From the NCBI RefSeq assembly GCF_020080835.1, contig NC_058162.1, positions 24,211,885 to 24,275,884 on the forward strand: a DNA stretch of 64,000 nt, given 5' to 3'. Position 1 is the stretch's first letter. Every line of letters begins with the position of its first letter. The position numbers were made by a program, and so were the translations under genes. Source of the stretch: Cotesia glomerata. Its lineage: Eukaryota; Arthropoda; Insecta; Hymenoptera; Braconidae. Below, in pieces: positions 45,425-58,000 of this stretch. Under the pieces are notes generated by a model. It saw nothing but the letters and a program-made list of their open reading frames with translations, was not told the DNA's origin and did not search any database.

Positions 45425-46185
45425 AGGAAGTAGCTGCTGCTTTGACGGAAAACGAAAAAAATACTACCTTAGTTGTTGATCAAATAAATAACAATTTTAT
45501 AATACATAAAAAATATTTTTTAATCACAATTAATAATTATTTTTATTAATAATAAATATAATTAATTGTTTTACGTAAATTCTTATTTTTATTTAAATAA
45601 TTTAGACTTTTTTTCTGAAAATTTTAACTTAACCTGCCATCTGGCGGAGAAACTTAAGCGGGTTTTTTAAAAATATTTTTTAATTGTAGTTTTCATGATT
45701 ATAAAATTTATAAATTATTAAAATTAAAATTGTTTTTATTTCAATTAATTTATTTAATTAAAAAAAATTAATTATAAGAATTTTTCAGTAATTACAATTA
45801 ATTAAATTATTTATTTGATAATTAAATTACCATCTGTCAATTTTTTATAATACTGAAGTTAGCTGTCAGCTGTCAATTTTAGAAATTTTAATAACAAATT
45901 AATTACAATAAAAAAATGCTTCTAAAAATTTTCACTTATAATTTTTACTAGCTATTACCCGCCCGCTTCGATGGGCATTTTATAGAAGTGTATTTTTTTA
46001 CACGCTTTATATTAGCTTCACTTGTATGTCAGTTTGTTTGTCAGTTTGTCAGTTTGTCAGTATGTCAGTATGTAACTCTCCGTGGGTAATTTGCGCACCT
46101 GAATATTTTTGATAATCAACAAATAATAGTTTAAAAAAACTAAAAAATCACGCTTTTATAAATAAACCAAACTAAAAAGTAAAAA
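45425..46185. other. Noncoding spacer with a degraded repeat start
   Basis: The stretch is AT-rich with no gene. At about 45950 a repeat-like phrase 'ctagctattacccgcccgc' followed by 'ttcgatgggc' begins, then four direct copies of 'gtcagtttgt / gtcagtatgt' at about 46027-46070. It looks like the end of a mobile element, but I cannot assign it. A module word ('gaagttagctgtcagctg') is at about 45853. Confidence 0.5.
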
Positions 46186-46187
46186 AT

Positions 46188-46590
46188 AAATAATAGTTTA
46201 AAAAAACTAAAAACACGCTTTTTATAGAAAACCAAACTAAAAAATAGAAAATAAATTTAAATTAAGAATAGTGTTAAAAATTTCAATAAATATAAACTAA
46301 TAATAGTGTAAATAAAAAAAATGTATTTTATTTTAAAAAAAGCGTGGGGTGCTTTTTAAGATATTATCAAAATGATAATCACTCTACTCATATCTGTCAA
46401 TAAAATATTTATAACTATTGACACCATTCTCCTCACGCTTTTTTAAAAATAAAATACATTTTTTTTATTTACACTATTATTAATTTATATTTATTGAAAT
46501 TTTTAACACTATTCTTAATTTAAATTTATTTTCTATTTTTTAGTTTGGTTTTCTATAAAAAGCGTGTTTTTAGTTTTTTTAAACTATTAT
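46188..46590. repeat. Foldback palindrome, 'aatagtttaaaaaaacta' arms
   Basis: Arms 46188-46337 and 46447-46590 are near-perfect reverse complements ('aaaaacacgctttttatag', 'aattaagaatagtgttaaaa', 'aaaaatgtattttatttt'). The loop contains 'gcgtggggtgctttttaag' and 'caccattctcctcacgc', the latter extending the palindrome. A direct repeat of the outer arm also lies at 46118-46180. No target duplication is visible. A truncated 'caacttg' element follows directly. Confidence 0.75.
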
Positions 46591-47073
46591 TTTTTCTCAG
46601 AAACTTGTAGCCAACTTGGCGCCAACAGTTACAAATTCGGAAGTTGACCGCAAGTTGTCGCTAAGTTGGTGGCAACTATCTGACACCAACTTGGTTGGTC
46701 TGAAACTGTGGCTATCACCCTGATAGCCACCTTACCTATAACTTACTGTTAATCTACGTCCGCAATTTGAAGCAAACTTGACGGAAAGAGTTGGCAAAGC
46801 GAGCGATTACCTATTAGTTACCTATAACTTACTCTGCAAATAGTCAAATAGACGTCAAAACTTGCTGTACAAGTATTTCCGTCAAATTGTAGTAAAGTTG
46901 AAAGGAAATTTAACTACAAGTTTGATTGTTAACTTGTATTCAAGTTGCGGCCGTAGATTTCCGTCAATTTGCTGACAACTGTTGTTGAGTGAAGAATTAC
47001 CGCCAACTTGATGTATAAATTAACCGTAACTGCTGGAAGTCAACACTTACTGAGAAAGCGCTGGCTATCAGGG
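46591..47073. mobile_element. 'caacttg' elements: one fragment plus one diverged full copy
   Basis: A fragment (46591-46717) matches the end of the element at 47710-48058. It is followed at once by a diverged complete copy (46718-47073) with ends 'ccctgatagcca' and 'tggctatcaggg'. The diverged copy keeps 'caacttg / caagtt' words but little other identity. Confidence 0.7.
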
Positions 47074-47084
47074 CAGGGATAGTT

Positions 47085-47530
47085 ATAAATTAAAACACAA
47101 CCTTTTATTACTAAATAAGAATAGTTCTTGTTGAAAATATTTATTTTTTTTATTTTTTACAATATGTAAGGATTGATTATTAAAAAATATAACAAATAAT
47201 CGTTTATTTAATTGATATAAATAAATGACATAATGGTCTAAGTTTGAAATAAATAAAAATTTATTAATATAATTTAAATTTAATAATTCTATTAAATGAA
47301 AATAAACTATGTCCTGTAATCTTTCAGTCTGATTTTACTATTTTATATAATTAAAAAAAAAATTATTTTACAAAGAAATATAAATAATTTCAAATTAAAT
47401 AAGCAATTAGTTGTTTTATTTCAATAATCAACCCTTACATATTGTAATAAATAAAAAAAACAAATATTTTCAACAAGAATTATTCTTATTTAGTAATAAA
47501 AAGTTGTGTTTAAATTTAACTATAAAAAAT
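47085..47530. repeat. Foldback palindrome, 'acacaaccttttattact' arms
   Basis: Left arm 47085-47195 and right arm 47410-47530 are reverse complements over about 110 bp ('aataagaatagttcttgttg', 'ttacaatatgtaaggattg'). The interior is AT-rich and noncoding. Confidence 0.7.
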
Positions 47531-47709
47531 TTGAATTTACTCTACCGCCAGTTACCTAACAAAACTTACCTTACCGACAGTTAATTTCTTACTTATGACT
47601 TAGAAGCCAGATCAATTGTCGTTGTTTTGTAAAGTTTCATTGCTTACAGTTAAATTTTTTCACAAATATGGTAATTAAATGTTTTAATGTGTGTATTTCA
47701 TTACATAGG

Positions 47710-48058
47710 CCCTGATAGCCACAGTTTCAGACCAACCAAGTTGGTGTCAGATAGTTGCCACCAACTTAGCGACAACTTGCGGTCAACTTCCGAATTTGTA
47801 ACTGTTGGCGCCAAGTTGGCTACAAGTTTCTGAGAAAAAAGAGACCAATCTACTGCCGCAATATGTCGCCAAATTTCTTGAGAAACTTATCGTCAACTTG
47901 GTGTGAAAAAGTTTCAGAGCAACTTTTGCCGACAACTTGGTGACAACTTGGTGAACAAGTTGACACCAACCGAGTTACTTTCCAAGAGTTGCCGCCAAGT
48001 TGGTGACAAGTTGCGGCAGTAGATTGACAGAAAGTTGCGGCCAACTTGGCTATCAGGG
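47710..48058. mobile_element. Complete 'caacttg' element, 349 bp
   Basis: Inverted ends 'ccctgatagcca' and 'tggctatcaggg'. The interior is made almost entirely of spaced variants of 'caacttgg' and 'ccaagttg' on both strands. The flanks are not clearly duplicated (at most two bases). No coding potential. Confidence 0.8.
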
Positions 48059-49559
48059 GGATTTACTATTATTTGACCTCTATTAAGTGTTATATATGAA
48101 ATGTTAAATGTATATAATGGAGTTCGTCTAGTGGTGAATTGAGGACCAACTTCTTTTGATTATTCAATTTAATAACTTTAGTGATCTACATAAATTTGAG
48201 CAGTATAATTCAGCCACTAACTATCAAAATAATTGTCTAGATTTAATCTTGTCAAACTAATCATAATCTTAATCATAATCTCTATGCAAACTATTTTATG
48301 AAGTGGCCTTAATTTAATTTATGTCTATAATTGCTCAAACTTTCTTCATACAATTTTGTTACTTTTTTCTGGCTGTGTAGGTAGATGAGGTAAAATAGCA
48401 CGCATGCGTCTGTAAGTGCATGGAAAATGATGAGAAAATAATCAAATAAAAGTAGTGTAGGATAAAGTAACCGAAAGTGAAGTGAGAAATGGTAGCACAG
48501 TCACAATATAATTTAAGCAATTATAGCAAAACTACATTGTAAAGTAGAAAAAGTGCAAACCAAAAATAAGAAAGTGATATTAGGATAAGAAAAATTAATG
48601 TGAATAGAGAACTAAGTATTAGTATATAAAGAGTATAAAAAAAAAAAAAAAAATAAAAAGAGAAAACGACTGTAATCTTTGTAAAACACAAAACTTGTGA
48701 TACAAATAAAACTTATTATTATTATTGTTACTTTTTTGTTTTGTTATTTTTTATGTTTATCTACTCGAGTAGCCACGAAGTGATTACTACAATCTGAATT
48801 TATTATTTAATTTTCTTGGTTATCTTGTCATTACTACTAAAATAATTTTAAAATAATAACTTTGTAAAAATTATTAACCCTGTTAATGGCTACGGCTGTT
48901 GGGTTTGGTTGTATTTAAATAAATAAATAAATAAATAAATATAACTTGTAAGAAAGCAAGTTACTTTTTGAATTCCTTTACAATTATTACAATGGCTACA
49001 TTTCCGTTCGGATCACTCAGATGACCCCAAAAATACTTAAGCGCTTTTTTAAATATTTTTTAATTTGTAGTTTTCATGTTTATAAAATTTATAAATTATT
49101 AAAATTAAATTTTTTGTGTTTAAATTAATTTATTTAATTATAAATATTAATTATAAATATTTATAGATTCAATTTATGACACTGAAGTTGATAGACATAA
49201 ATTTTTTTAGAATTTTGTGTCAATCTACAATTGTGGACATTAATTTGAGTCAGTTTCTAAGTTTAGGGATTTATGGCCATCAATAAATTTGGCCGTTTCT
49301 AAACTCTAAAATTGGAAAATATGAAATTTTCCAATTTGTAAAATAAGCAAACCATAAAAAATGATAATATAATAATTTTTTAAATATAAATAAAGTTAAA
49401 AGTTAATTATACCTGTACTAAAATGTGACAAATAAAAAGACAGCCATCTGGTAAATATTAAAATTTCTAAATGAATTCATTTTTAAAAATGAACAGTTAA
49501 AAAAAGAATCATTAATAGAACGTCAATGACCTAAAAATATCGGATTAAAAAAAAAAGAA
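48059..49559. repeat. Spacer with two retrotransposon 3' ends
   Basis: At about 48360-48730 (+) lies a 3' end finishing 'ttgtgatacaaataaaac' with a 'tta' repeat, the family seen at 36118. At 48873-48943 (+) lies 'ccctgttaatggc', 'ggctgttgggtttgg' and an 'aaat' repeat, the 3' end of the family at 60745. The rest is AT-rich; module words appear at about 49182. No gene is seen. Confidence 0.6.
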
Positions 49560-50735
49560 AATTATTAAAAATATTTCAAATTAAAAAAATGATAAACTAT
49601 TAAAACTGAGAATATTTAAAATCACAAATCTTAAAATATGACGATCGCTAAATACTGAAAATTTAAAACCTAGCTGATTTAAAATTTAGAAATCGCTAAA
49701 ATCGGCCGTTTCTACACTGATAGAAGGATTTGTTTATAGTTAAAAATATTTGTTAATATTTAACAAATGATTTATTAGAGACCACTTTTTAGTCCTTAAC
49801 AAATATTTCTTAGTATTTAAAAAGATTTATTAATATTTAATAAATGAATATCTGATTTATTAAATACAAACAAATCATTTTAAATACTAAGAAATATTTG
49901 TTTGATACTAAAAAATGGTCTCTAATAAATGATTTGTTAACTATTAACAAATATTTTTTTAATACAAATAAATCCTTCTATCAGTGTAAACTTGGTAACT
50001 CGTGAAATCAGCCGATTTTAAACCTCGGAATTCATAAAACTTGCAAATTCTTAAAATTATTTCATTTAAAGCCTGGGCAGGATAATATTAATGATATTTA
50101 TGTTAAAAATTAGATTTTACATATTTTTAAATATAACAACCGAAAAATTTACTCATTAATAAAATAATTTTTTTTTTTAATTTTGTTTTATGTGGTGGAT
50201 TTATGAGCCTGTCAATAGAAATTTGATAAATTTTTTCTTGATATTCTCTCGTAAAATATATTTATATTGTTGAATTGATACTTATAAGCTAATAATATTT
50301 TGTATACTAATTAATTATTACAGCGGTCTTATTAATTTCAAAAATGGAATTATTACGAAATAAAATTATTTATAGTTTCGATTTTTTAGTACTCTGAAAA
50401 ATCGTTCTTATATAACTCCAAACATTAAATTTCTAGATTTCAATAATTTAAGAAAGTGAAGAATTATCAACAAAAAATTGATTAAATTTGTATTGACAGG
50501 CTCGACATCAATCCACCACATAAAACAAAATTAAAAAAAAAAATTATTTTAGCGATTTCTAAATTTTAAATCAGCTAAATTCAAGTTATCAGGTTTTAAA
50601 TTTTCAGTATTTAGCGATCGTCATATTTTAAGATTCGTAATTTTAAATATTCTCAGTTTTAATGTAACGTTGTTTTAGATGTTCAAAATTTGAGTATATC
50701 ATTTTTTTAATTTGGAATATTTTTAATAATTTTTA
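49560..50735. repeat. Large foldback with two nested inverted repeats
   Basis: Outer arms (about 49560-49705 and 50546-50735) are reverse complements with 'aaatatgacgatcgctaaat' and 'actgaaaatttaaaacct'. One inserted piece is the mariner-like MITE at 49715-49986. Another is a separate inverted repeat at 50165-50545 with arms 'tttgttttatgtggtggatt' and 'cctgtcaatagaaatttga'. Confidence 0.7.
49715..49986. mobile_element. Tc1/mariner-type MITE, 'cactgatagaagga' ends
   Basis: Ends 'cactgatagaaggattt' and 'ccttctatcagtg' (with 'aaat') are inverted repeats flanked by TA on both sides. The whole 272 bp is a long imperfect palindrome of 'ttaacaaat' and 'actaagaaatattt' words. TA flanks and CACTG ends fit a mariner-like non-autonomous element. 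Confidence 0.75.
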
Positions 50736-50933
50736 GAAGCATTTTTTTATTATAATTGATTTGTTATAAAAATTTTTACAATTGACAGCTGACTGCTAAC
50801 TTCAGTATAATTTAAATTTCACATGTGGGATTTTTTTAATTAAATTTTTTTTTAATAATAATTTAATTGCTATAAAATTCTAAAAAAATTTTTAATGTCT
50901 GTCAACTTCAGTGTCATAATTTTGCACACCTCA

Positions 50934-51580
50934 TAGCGCAAAGCGCGTGAGGTTGTGCTTTATATATACTCGACTCGTCAAGTTCAAGCAATTTTGTGAT
51001 CTTTAAATGCCTCTATCACAACCATATTACACTTAGACAATGATATAAGTAGATATACATCGAAAAAACACTTAAATTAAACCATCTTTTACTTTTTATA
51101 ATCATTTCATGTTGCTATTTTGAAAAAAAAAACGTTTTGAAAAAAATTTTATGTGGACGTCCGGATGTCACCCCATTTTGGATGTACCAACGATTACTCC
51201 CGAACAAATTGATATTTCAAGACCGGACCTTTTTTATTAGTTTAAGAATTCGATTAACTGGGTCCGTATTTCATATCACTGTCCTAGTTGACGTATTTTT
51301 TTTTTAATTGAATTTTTATTAAAATTCACTACGATACAACCGTACAAAGCCAAACGAACTTTTCTTATTTGTCACGTGAAAACTATGGCGCCACTTAATA
51401 AAGCTAGATTTTTTTAGACTGCGTGCGCATATGACAAGAATAAAGGGCGCCGATATTTAAAAAAAAAAATAAAAAATACTCTGTAAGAAATTACTTAATT
51501 ATAATTTTTTTTTTTTTTTTAATCAATTACACAATTAATTGTTTTCTTAAAAAATTAATGAGCGTTATGAGGCGTGCACT
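50934..51580. mobile_element. Element with 'gcacacctcataacgc'-type ends, copy 1
   Basis: Ends 'ttttgcacacctcatagcgc' and 'gcgttatgaggcgtgcac' are inverted repeats. Internal sequence 51183-51560 ('acgattactcccgaac', 'caagaccggacc', 'acgtgaaaactatggcgcc') is repeated directly at 52247-53390. No coding capacity found. Confidence 0.65.
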
Positions 51581-51849
51581 TTTGGATTTTCCAAACTTTT
51601 TTAAATTTTTATTTTAAATGAAAAAAAATTATTAGTTTTTTTTTGTAGTTATTTACTAGTGAGGTCCACCTTATTTTTGGTCATATTTAAGTGAAAAATT
51701 AACATTTTTTAATTTTTTTTTATTTTGATTGTTTTTACGGCTCATTTGTGATAAAAAATGACTTGAAAGAAAAAAATGAAAATTTCGATAGCTTTTTTGC
51801 TTTCAAAAGTTGGAAAAAATTTTGGCTCTTATGTTTTTGGATAAAATTT

Positions 51850-52245
51850 CTATTTTATCTTTTTTTAATAATTTTTTTTTTTTTTTTAACTGAAACTTAT
51901 ACTATAGTGAAATTTATCTTATAATATAGAAGAATAACTAATTAACAATATCCCTTTGTCAAAAACCTCGATTAATTTTTAAGTTTCTTGTAATTATCAT
52001 TTGACTGAGTGCGACTGGTGGGGCTAACAAAAATCCTTCTCTCTTACCGCGGTTTACTTAAAGTCCAATTTCAGTCCGACCACTAAACTTTAAAAAAATA
52101 CTTCCCTCGAAAATACAAAATTTATCCTACAAACATTCAATATTATGAAGAATTAGACTGATTACCTACGTAGAAACAATTAAAAAAATTTTTTTATTGT
52201 GACTGGTGGGACAGGCAGTTACCATTTGTAACTGGTGGGAGAAGT
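51850..52245. repeat. 'actggtggg' element fragment
   Basis: It matches the reverse complement of 29490-29840, including 'ctgattacctacgtagaaac', 'tagaagaataactaattaac' and several 'gactggtggg' / 'aactggtggg' words. Here it lies between the two copies of the 'cgattactcccgaac' block. Confidence 0.65.
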
Positions 52246-52246
52246 A

Positions 52247-53395
52247 CCAACGATTACTCCCGAACAAATTGATATTTCAAGACCGGACCTTTTTTATTAG
52301 TTTAAGAATTCAATGAACTGGGTCCGTATTTAATATCAGTGGCCTAGCTTACGTATTTTTTTTTAAATTGAATTTTTATTAAAATTCACTACGATACAAC
52401 CGTACAAAGACAAACGAATTTTTCTTATTTGTCACGTGAAAACTATGGCGCCACTTGATGAAGCTAGATTTTTTTAGAATGCGTGCGCATATGACAAGAA
52501 ATAAGGGCGCTGATATTTAAAAAAAAAATTAAAAAATACTCTGTAAGAAATTTATTTATTTATTTATTATTAGCAGAAATACAGATATTTGAAAAAATAC
52601 ATAATAAGTGTACAATACAAAAATATCTGTCCTATAGAGATGATTTCCATCTGTACATAGGACTGGTACAGTAATTTATATCCATGAAGACAAAATTATT
52701 AGCATACAAAATTGAACAATTAAAACTTAAAAACTAATTAACTCAATTTATTCTATATTTTGTTTTAACCATTCAGTTATTTTCATCTTAATAGATTTTT
52801 TAGAACCGTCTAACATCTTTAAATTGTTTGGTAACCTATTGTAAAATTTCACAGCAACATAGCTAGCACTCTTGCATGAAATAGTTTTGTTCCTCTTTGG
52901 CATTGCAATAGACTTGTTTCTTGTGTTTACAACTATATCTTTATATCTAAGTTTACATTCATTATAGTATGTCATAATAGAATTTATAATAAAAGATTGC
53001 CTGATATTTAATACATCCTCACTCTTTATTTTTTTAATTAGTTTATTTTGAATTGTAATTAGTGAGTTTAACGTATTACTATACGCTCCACCCCAGGCAG
53101 TAATTCCATAATTAATTACACTTTCAATCAAGGCCTGGTAAATGATTTTCAGAGTTCTTTTATTCATTATTAAACTAAGCTTATAGAAAACAAAAATAAA
53201 GTATTTGGTTTTCTTTATCAACTCTTTGATATGATAATTATATAATTATATATAATTATATATATAATAATATTATAATTACTTAATTATAATTTTTTTT
53301 TTTTTTTTAATCAATTACACAATTTATTTTTTTCTTAAAAAATGAATGAGCGTTATGAGACGTGCTCTTTTGAATTTTCCAAACTTTTTAGGTAG
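52247..53395. repeat. Second copy of the 50934 element, split by a retrotransposon
   Basis: The part 52247-52555 matches 51183-51490 and the part from about 53276 resumes at 'acttaattataattt' and ends 'gcgttatgagacgtgc'. A minus-strand retrotransposon fragment (about 52556-53275) lies between. The left end of the element is missing. Confidence 0.65.
52556..53275 (-). pseudogene. Non-LTR retrotransposon 3' fragment
   Basis: A 157-residue minus-strand frame (52748-53221) encodes the last part of a reverse transcriptase ORF: FVFYKLSLIMNKRTLKIIYQ, GITAWGGAYSNTLN, YVAVKFYNRLPNNLKML. The 3' end lies at the left with 'tttatttatttattatt'. It is the same family as the outer element at 27499-29400. 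It is 5'-truncated. Confidence 0.8.
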
Positions 53396-53528
53396 ATTTC
53401 TTTAGAAATCTAACTATTGTAGCCGGTCTCATGTCTTAATTTTAATAAAATTTTGTCATAATATGTTTTATTTCATCGAGTAATGTCGAAAAATAGCATT
53501 GGCTCAAAAGTTTATATATGTATTTATG

Positions 53529-53531
<3 letters not shown>

Positions 53532-53620
<89 letters not shown>
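53532..53620. repeat. (TA)n microsatellite
   Basis: About 90 bp of uninterrupted TA dinucleotides. Open frames read through it are artefacts. Confidence 0.95.
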
Positions 53621-53622
<2 letters not shown>

Positions 53623-53629
53623 ATATAAC

Positions 53630-54796
53630 GCGCCATGTCAGCAGGATTGCGCCCACAGTTCTCAACCGATCTTTATGAAATTTTGTGGACTTATTCTATG
53701 GATCAATACCAAGATCAAGTTCGAAGATGAGCAAAATCGGCTGGTTAGTTTTCGAGTTGTGGGTGTTTGAAAATTTTTTTCATTTTCAAAAAATTTTGAA
53801 TTTTGTATATTTTGTGAAAATAATTTTCCAGGTGTAAAAAAAAGATAAAATCTATCAAATTTATCTTAAACTTCAGTTTATTACCTTCAATTTAAACTAT
53901 CATTTGTCTAGTTTTGATGATTTTTTTAATTAATTCTGTGACTGAAAATTTGAAAAAATTTTTCAATGATTGTGTTTCGGCCCTTTTTCTTCACATAATT
54001 TTTAAGCCGTAAAAGATAGCTTGAATCTATCAAATTTTCGTTAAAATTCATATAATTATCTTCAATTTGAGCTATTTTTCGTCGCTTTTTTTCAATTTAT
54101 TTCGTAGTTGGAAAAATTAAAAAAAAAAAGAATAAATTAATTTTTAGCTTTTATCGTCAAATGACTTTCATTTCTTACAAATCCTATTTGTTAGGTAGAT
54201 GTCTTTGATTATATATTTGTTGTAGTCGGTCTCATATCGTTATTTGCAAAAATATAATGAAAAAAAAATTTTAGGACATGACCTAGTCAATTTGATTTTT
54301 TTAATTAAATGTTCAATGGATGAACATTTATTCTAGTATTTTGTTTTTAAATTACGTATTTTTTTCAATATTCATCTAAGAAATCTACCTATCCATGTCG
54401 GGTATGGCCGAATGGCGTTTTTTTTTTTTTTTTATTTTTATGACCGATGCTTAATTAAAAAAAAAATTATAAGTGCAATTTAAAAAAAAAAAAAATATTT
54501 ATAACTAAAAAATTAAAAAAAAAAAAAAAAAAGTTTATAATTGTAAAAATTAAAAAAAAAATGGTCATGTGCTGTTTTTCATAATCATTTATTAAATTTG
54601 AATAAAAAAGAGTAAAAAAAATGTCAGTGACAGATGACAGTTCAGCGCAGCTAGTCGCCCATCAGTGTACTTGCCTAAATTTTGTAAACAATGCAAATAA
54701 AAACCCTTTAATAATATTACCCAAATAATAATTAACAATTAAAAAACAATAATTATAAAAAAAGAAAAAAAAATATGAAAACAAATTAATTTTGTA
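53630..54796. repeat. Repeat related to 230-840, then AT-rich spacer
   Basis: The phrase 'ttctcaaccgatctttatga' and the following 'cgaagatgagcaaaatcgg' resemble 255-345, so both belong to one dispersed family. 'ggccgaatggcgtttttt' near 54410 also occurs, in variants, at 1100, 6468 and 7063. From 54440 on, the DNA is poly-A/T-rich without a visible gene. Confidence 0.5.
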
Positions 54797-55006
54797 TGAC
54801 ACTAAAGTTAGCAGTCGCTTGAAAATTTTTTAATTTTTTTTTAATAAATAAATTTGCTCCGAAAAATTAATTCTAAAAAATTGGATTTTTTATTTTTTAA
54901 TTTTCTAAATGTCAATTTTTTTCTCATTTTCTTTGACATAATTTATTTATTAAAAAAATTCTTAAAATTATAAAATGTCTGCTAAATTAATTTTCATTAA
55001 TTTTAT
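54797..55006. repeat. Complete intron-filling module upstream of WASHC4
   Basis: This is a well-preserved copy, 210 bp, starting 'atgacactaaagttagcag' and ending 'ctgctaaattaattttcatt'. The two ends are approximate inverted repeats. It ends about 80 bp before the WASHC4 start codon, within its likely 5' region. Confidence 0.6.
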
Positions 55007-55088
55007 ATAAAGTAAACAAAAAACTAACCTAAAAAAATCTCATACCAAGTGCAGTGATAATAAATAATTATATTTTGAGTAATTAATA

Positions 55089-58000
55089 ATGATCGAATCA
55101 CCAGGATGGAGCACGGAGAGAGACAAGGAGATCCACAAAGCCGCAGGGAACGTCCAGTTGCGAAAGTACAGCAAATTATTCAACCGCCTTAGCGAGGAGT
55201 GGTTCGAGAGCTCCTCATCACTGAGCTACATGCTGGAGGGTCCGATCCGTCTGGTCTGTCACGGGAATGAAGAAGACACTCTGCTGTCTTTAGTAGAGAT
55301 GGAGAACAAGAACCTGTCAAAATTATTGGCGACTGTCGCGGCGACGTGCCGCGAGATTCGCCTGCTAAAGCAGGAGTCTCAGGAGTTTTTTAAGAAATTG
55401 TTTAATCATGGTGAGAAAAGCGACTCAGACATCGAGACAAATAATTTTAATGCTCTGCTAGCTGATTTCCAGGAGCTGTCTTTGTATATTAACAGAGTGA
55501 TGACTGTGGTGAGTCTGACAGTTCAGCAGCTGGGGAGTTTGACGTCTAGTACCAATGAAATTTACCTACCGGCGCTGATAGAGCACTTGGTGGACTGCTT
55601 CGTGGTCCTGGTGACCCTGGATGAGATTGTGGACGCCTTGCCGATGATTGTTGAACAGTGGAAGAAGTACCGGGTGCAAGTTAGGTCAGTGATGCACAAT
55701 CCTGGGAAGTTTGCAGTGTCTGAAGCGAAGCTGATGACGTTTGACAGGCTGCTGAAGGATTTGCATAATCAGCTGTTGATTAAAAGTTTGTTTGTTAAGG
55801 CGGTTGATCATGTGATGGATGTGAAGAAGAGCCCGGTGATGAATGATCATCTTGTTAGTTACTTGAAGAATCTTCTCAGTGATATTGAGGCTAAGATTAC
55901 CAGTGTTTATTTGATTAATAAGTAAGATTTATTAAAATTAATTTAGTAGATGTTTAATAATTTTTTTCGACTAAAAAAATTAACGTAGAAATTTTAAAAA
56001 TTCAATTTCAATAAAAAAATGCTTATGAAAATTTATTTTAGTTTTGCATGTGGAAATTTTTTATTAAATTTTTAGGACGAATTAACACACTTGACAATTT
56101 TTTGAACAATAAACTAGGTCTAGAAAATTATTTTTAAAAAATTGCACTTAGAATTTTTTAGATCACCTAAAGATGGAATTTTTTAAATAAATTCTTGCTA
56201 TAATTTATCAGTTAAAAAATTTGTAAAAATTATCTGATGTCTATCAATTTAACTATCATACATTTTTTTCATAATAATTTCAGTTATAAAATTCTAAAAA
56301 AATTTTTAATGTATGTCAACTTCAGTGTCATATAACTAGCAACCTGCAGTCACTATTTGACTTCCGAGATTTACGGATTATGAATTACAAAATTTTGGCT
56401 TAATGATTTTTTGATATTTATGACACTATACATAACTTGGGTACTTTTTAAATAAATTTTAAAAATAATAGTGCTATCACAGGATCAATTACAAATAATT
56501 TAAGGGACAAATGTGACGGAACAAATGTATAGAACCAACAAACTATTAAAAACTCTTCCAAAAACTTGACATAAAAAATTGACTACTAAAAAATATATAA
56601 AACTAAAAGGCACTAATTCTTATCTCGACCTTTCTGATGATACCAAATTAAACTATAAAAATTCCTTTAAAAATAATAATACGCTCGTCACAAAATTTTC
56701 CTTACTCTCTCAATTATTTAAATCATAAATGACTATCGCTGAAAAAATATCAAACCCAATTTACGATAAAGATATACCCGTTAAAAATTTTTCTTAGTCT
56801 CTTAATTATATAAATTAATTTTTGACATACAACCACATTGACTTGTACAAAACAAAATAAATAAATAAACACATTTTGTTTATCGCTAAATTCTAATCTA
56901 TTTATAACTACTTCGAAAACTTATAATAAATTAACAATTTTAGAAAAGGAAATGAAACATTTAAAAGGCACAAATTCAGATCTTGGCCTTTTCAATGATC
57001 CCGAATTTAATTTAATAAAGTCTTTTTATCATATAAATCCCAAATATTTTTCTTATTCTCTTTAGTATATAGATAATTTTTATAATTTTTTCAACAAATC
57101 ACAAGAAAAATTTATTTAAAAAATTCCATCTTTAGAAGCTCTAAAAAATTCTAAATGTAATTTTTTTAAAATAATTTTCTACACTTACACTGAGAAAAAA
57201 AAATACTTTTATTAAGAAAATTTTGGCTTAATGATTTTTTGATATTTATGACACTATACATAACTTGGGTACTTTTTAAATAAATTTTAAAAATAATAGT
57301 GCTATCACAGGATCAATTACAAATAATTTAAGGGACAAATATGACGGAACAAATTTATAGAACCAACAAACTATTAAAAACTCTTCCAAAAACTTGGCAT
57401 AAAAAATTGACTACTAAAAAATATATAAAACTAAAAGGCACTAATTCTTATCTCGACCTTTCTGATGATACCAAATTAAACTATAAAAATTCCTTTAAAA
57501 ATAATAATACGCTCGTCACAAAATTTTCCTTACTCTCTCAATTATTTAAATCATAAATGACTATCGCTGAAAAAATATCAAACCCAATTTACGATAAAGA
57601 TATACCCGTTAAAAATTTTTCTTAGTCTCTTAATTATATAAATTAATTTTTGACATACAACCACATTGACTTGTACAAAACAAAATAAATAAATAAACAC
57701 ATTTTGTTTATCGCTAAATTCTAATCTATTTATAACTACTTCGAAAACTTATCATAATAAATTAACAATTTTAGAAAAGGAAATGAAACATTTAAAAGGC
57801 ACACATTCAGATCTTGACCTTTCTAATGATTCCGAATTTAATTAAAAAAACTCATTTTATCATATAAATAGTAGACAAAATGTTCTTATTCTTTTTAGAA
57901 TATAGATAATTTTTTTAATTTTTCTAACAAATAATCACAAGAAAAATTTATTTAAAAAATTTCATCTTTAGAAGCTCTAAAAAATTCTAAATGCAATTTT

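Noticed and set aside
53442..53636. Open frame of alternating Tyr/Ile
   Set aside because: Translation of the (TA)n microsatellite.
57341..57556. 71-codon open frame in the WASHC4 intron duplication, considered as a captured gene
   Set aside because: The sister unit has a stop in the same frame, composition is that of AT-rich noncoding DNA, and no family is recognised.
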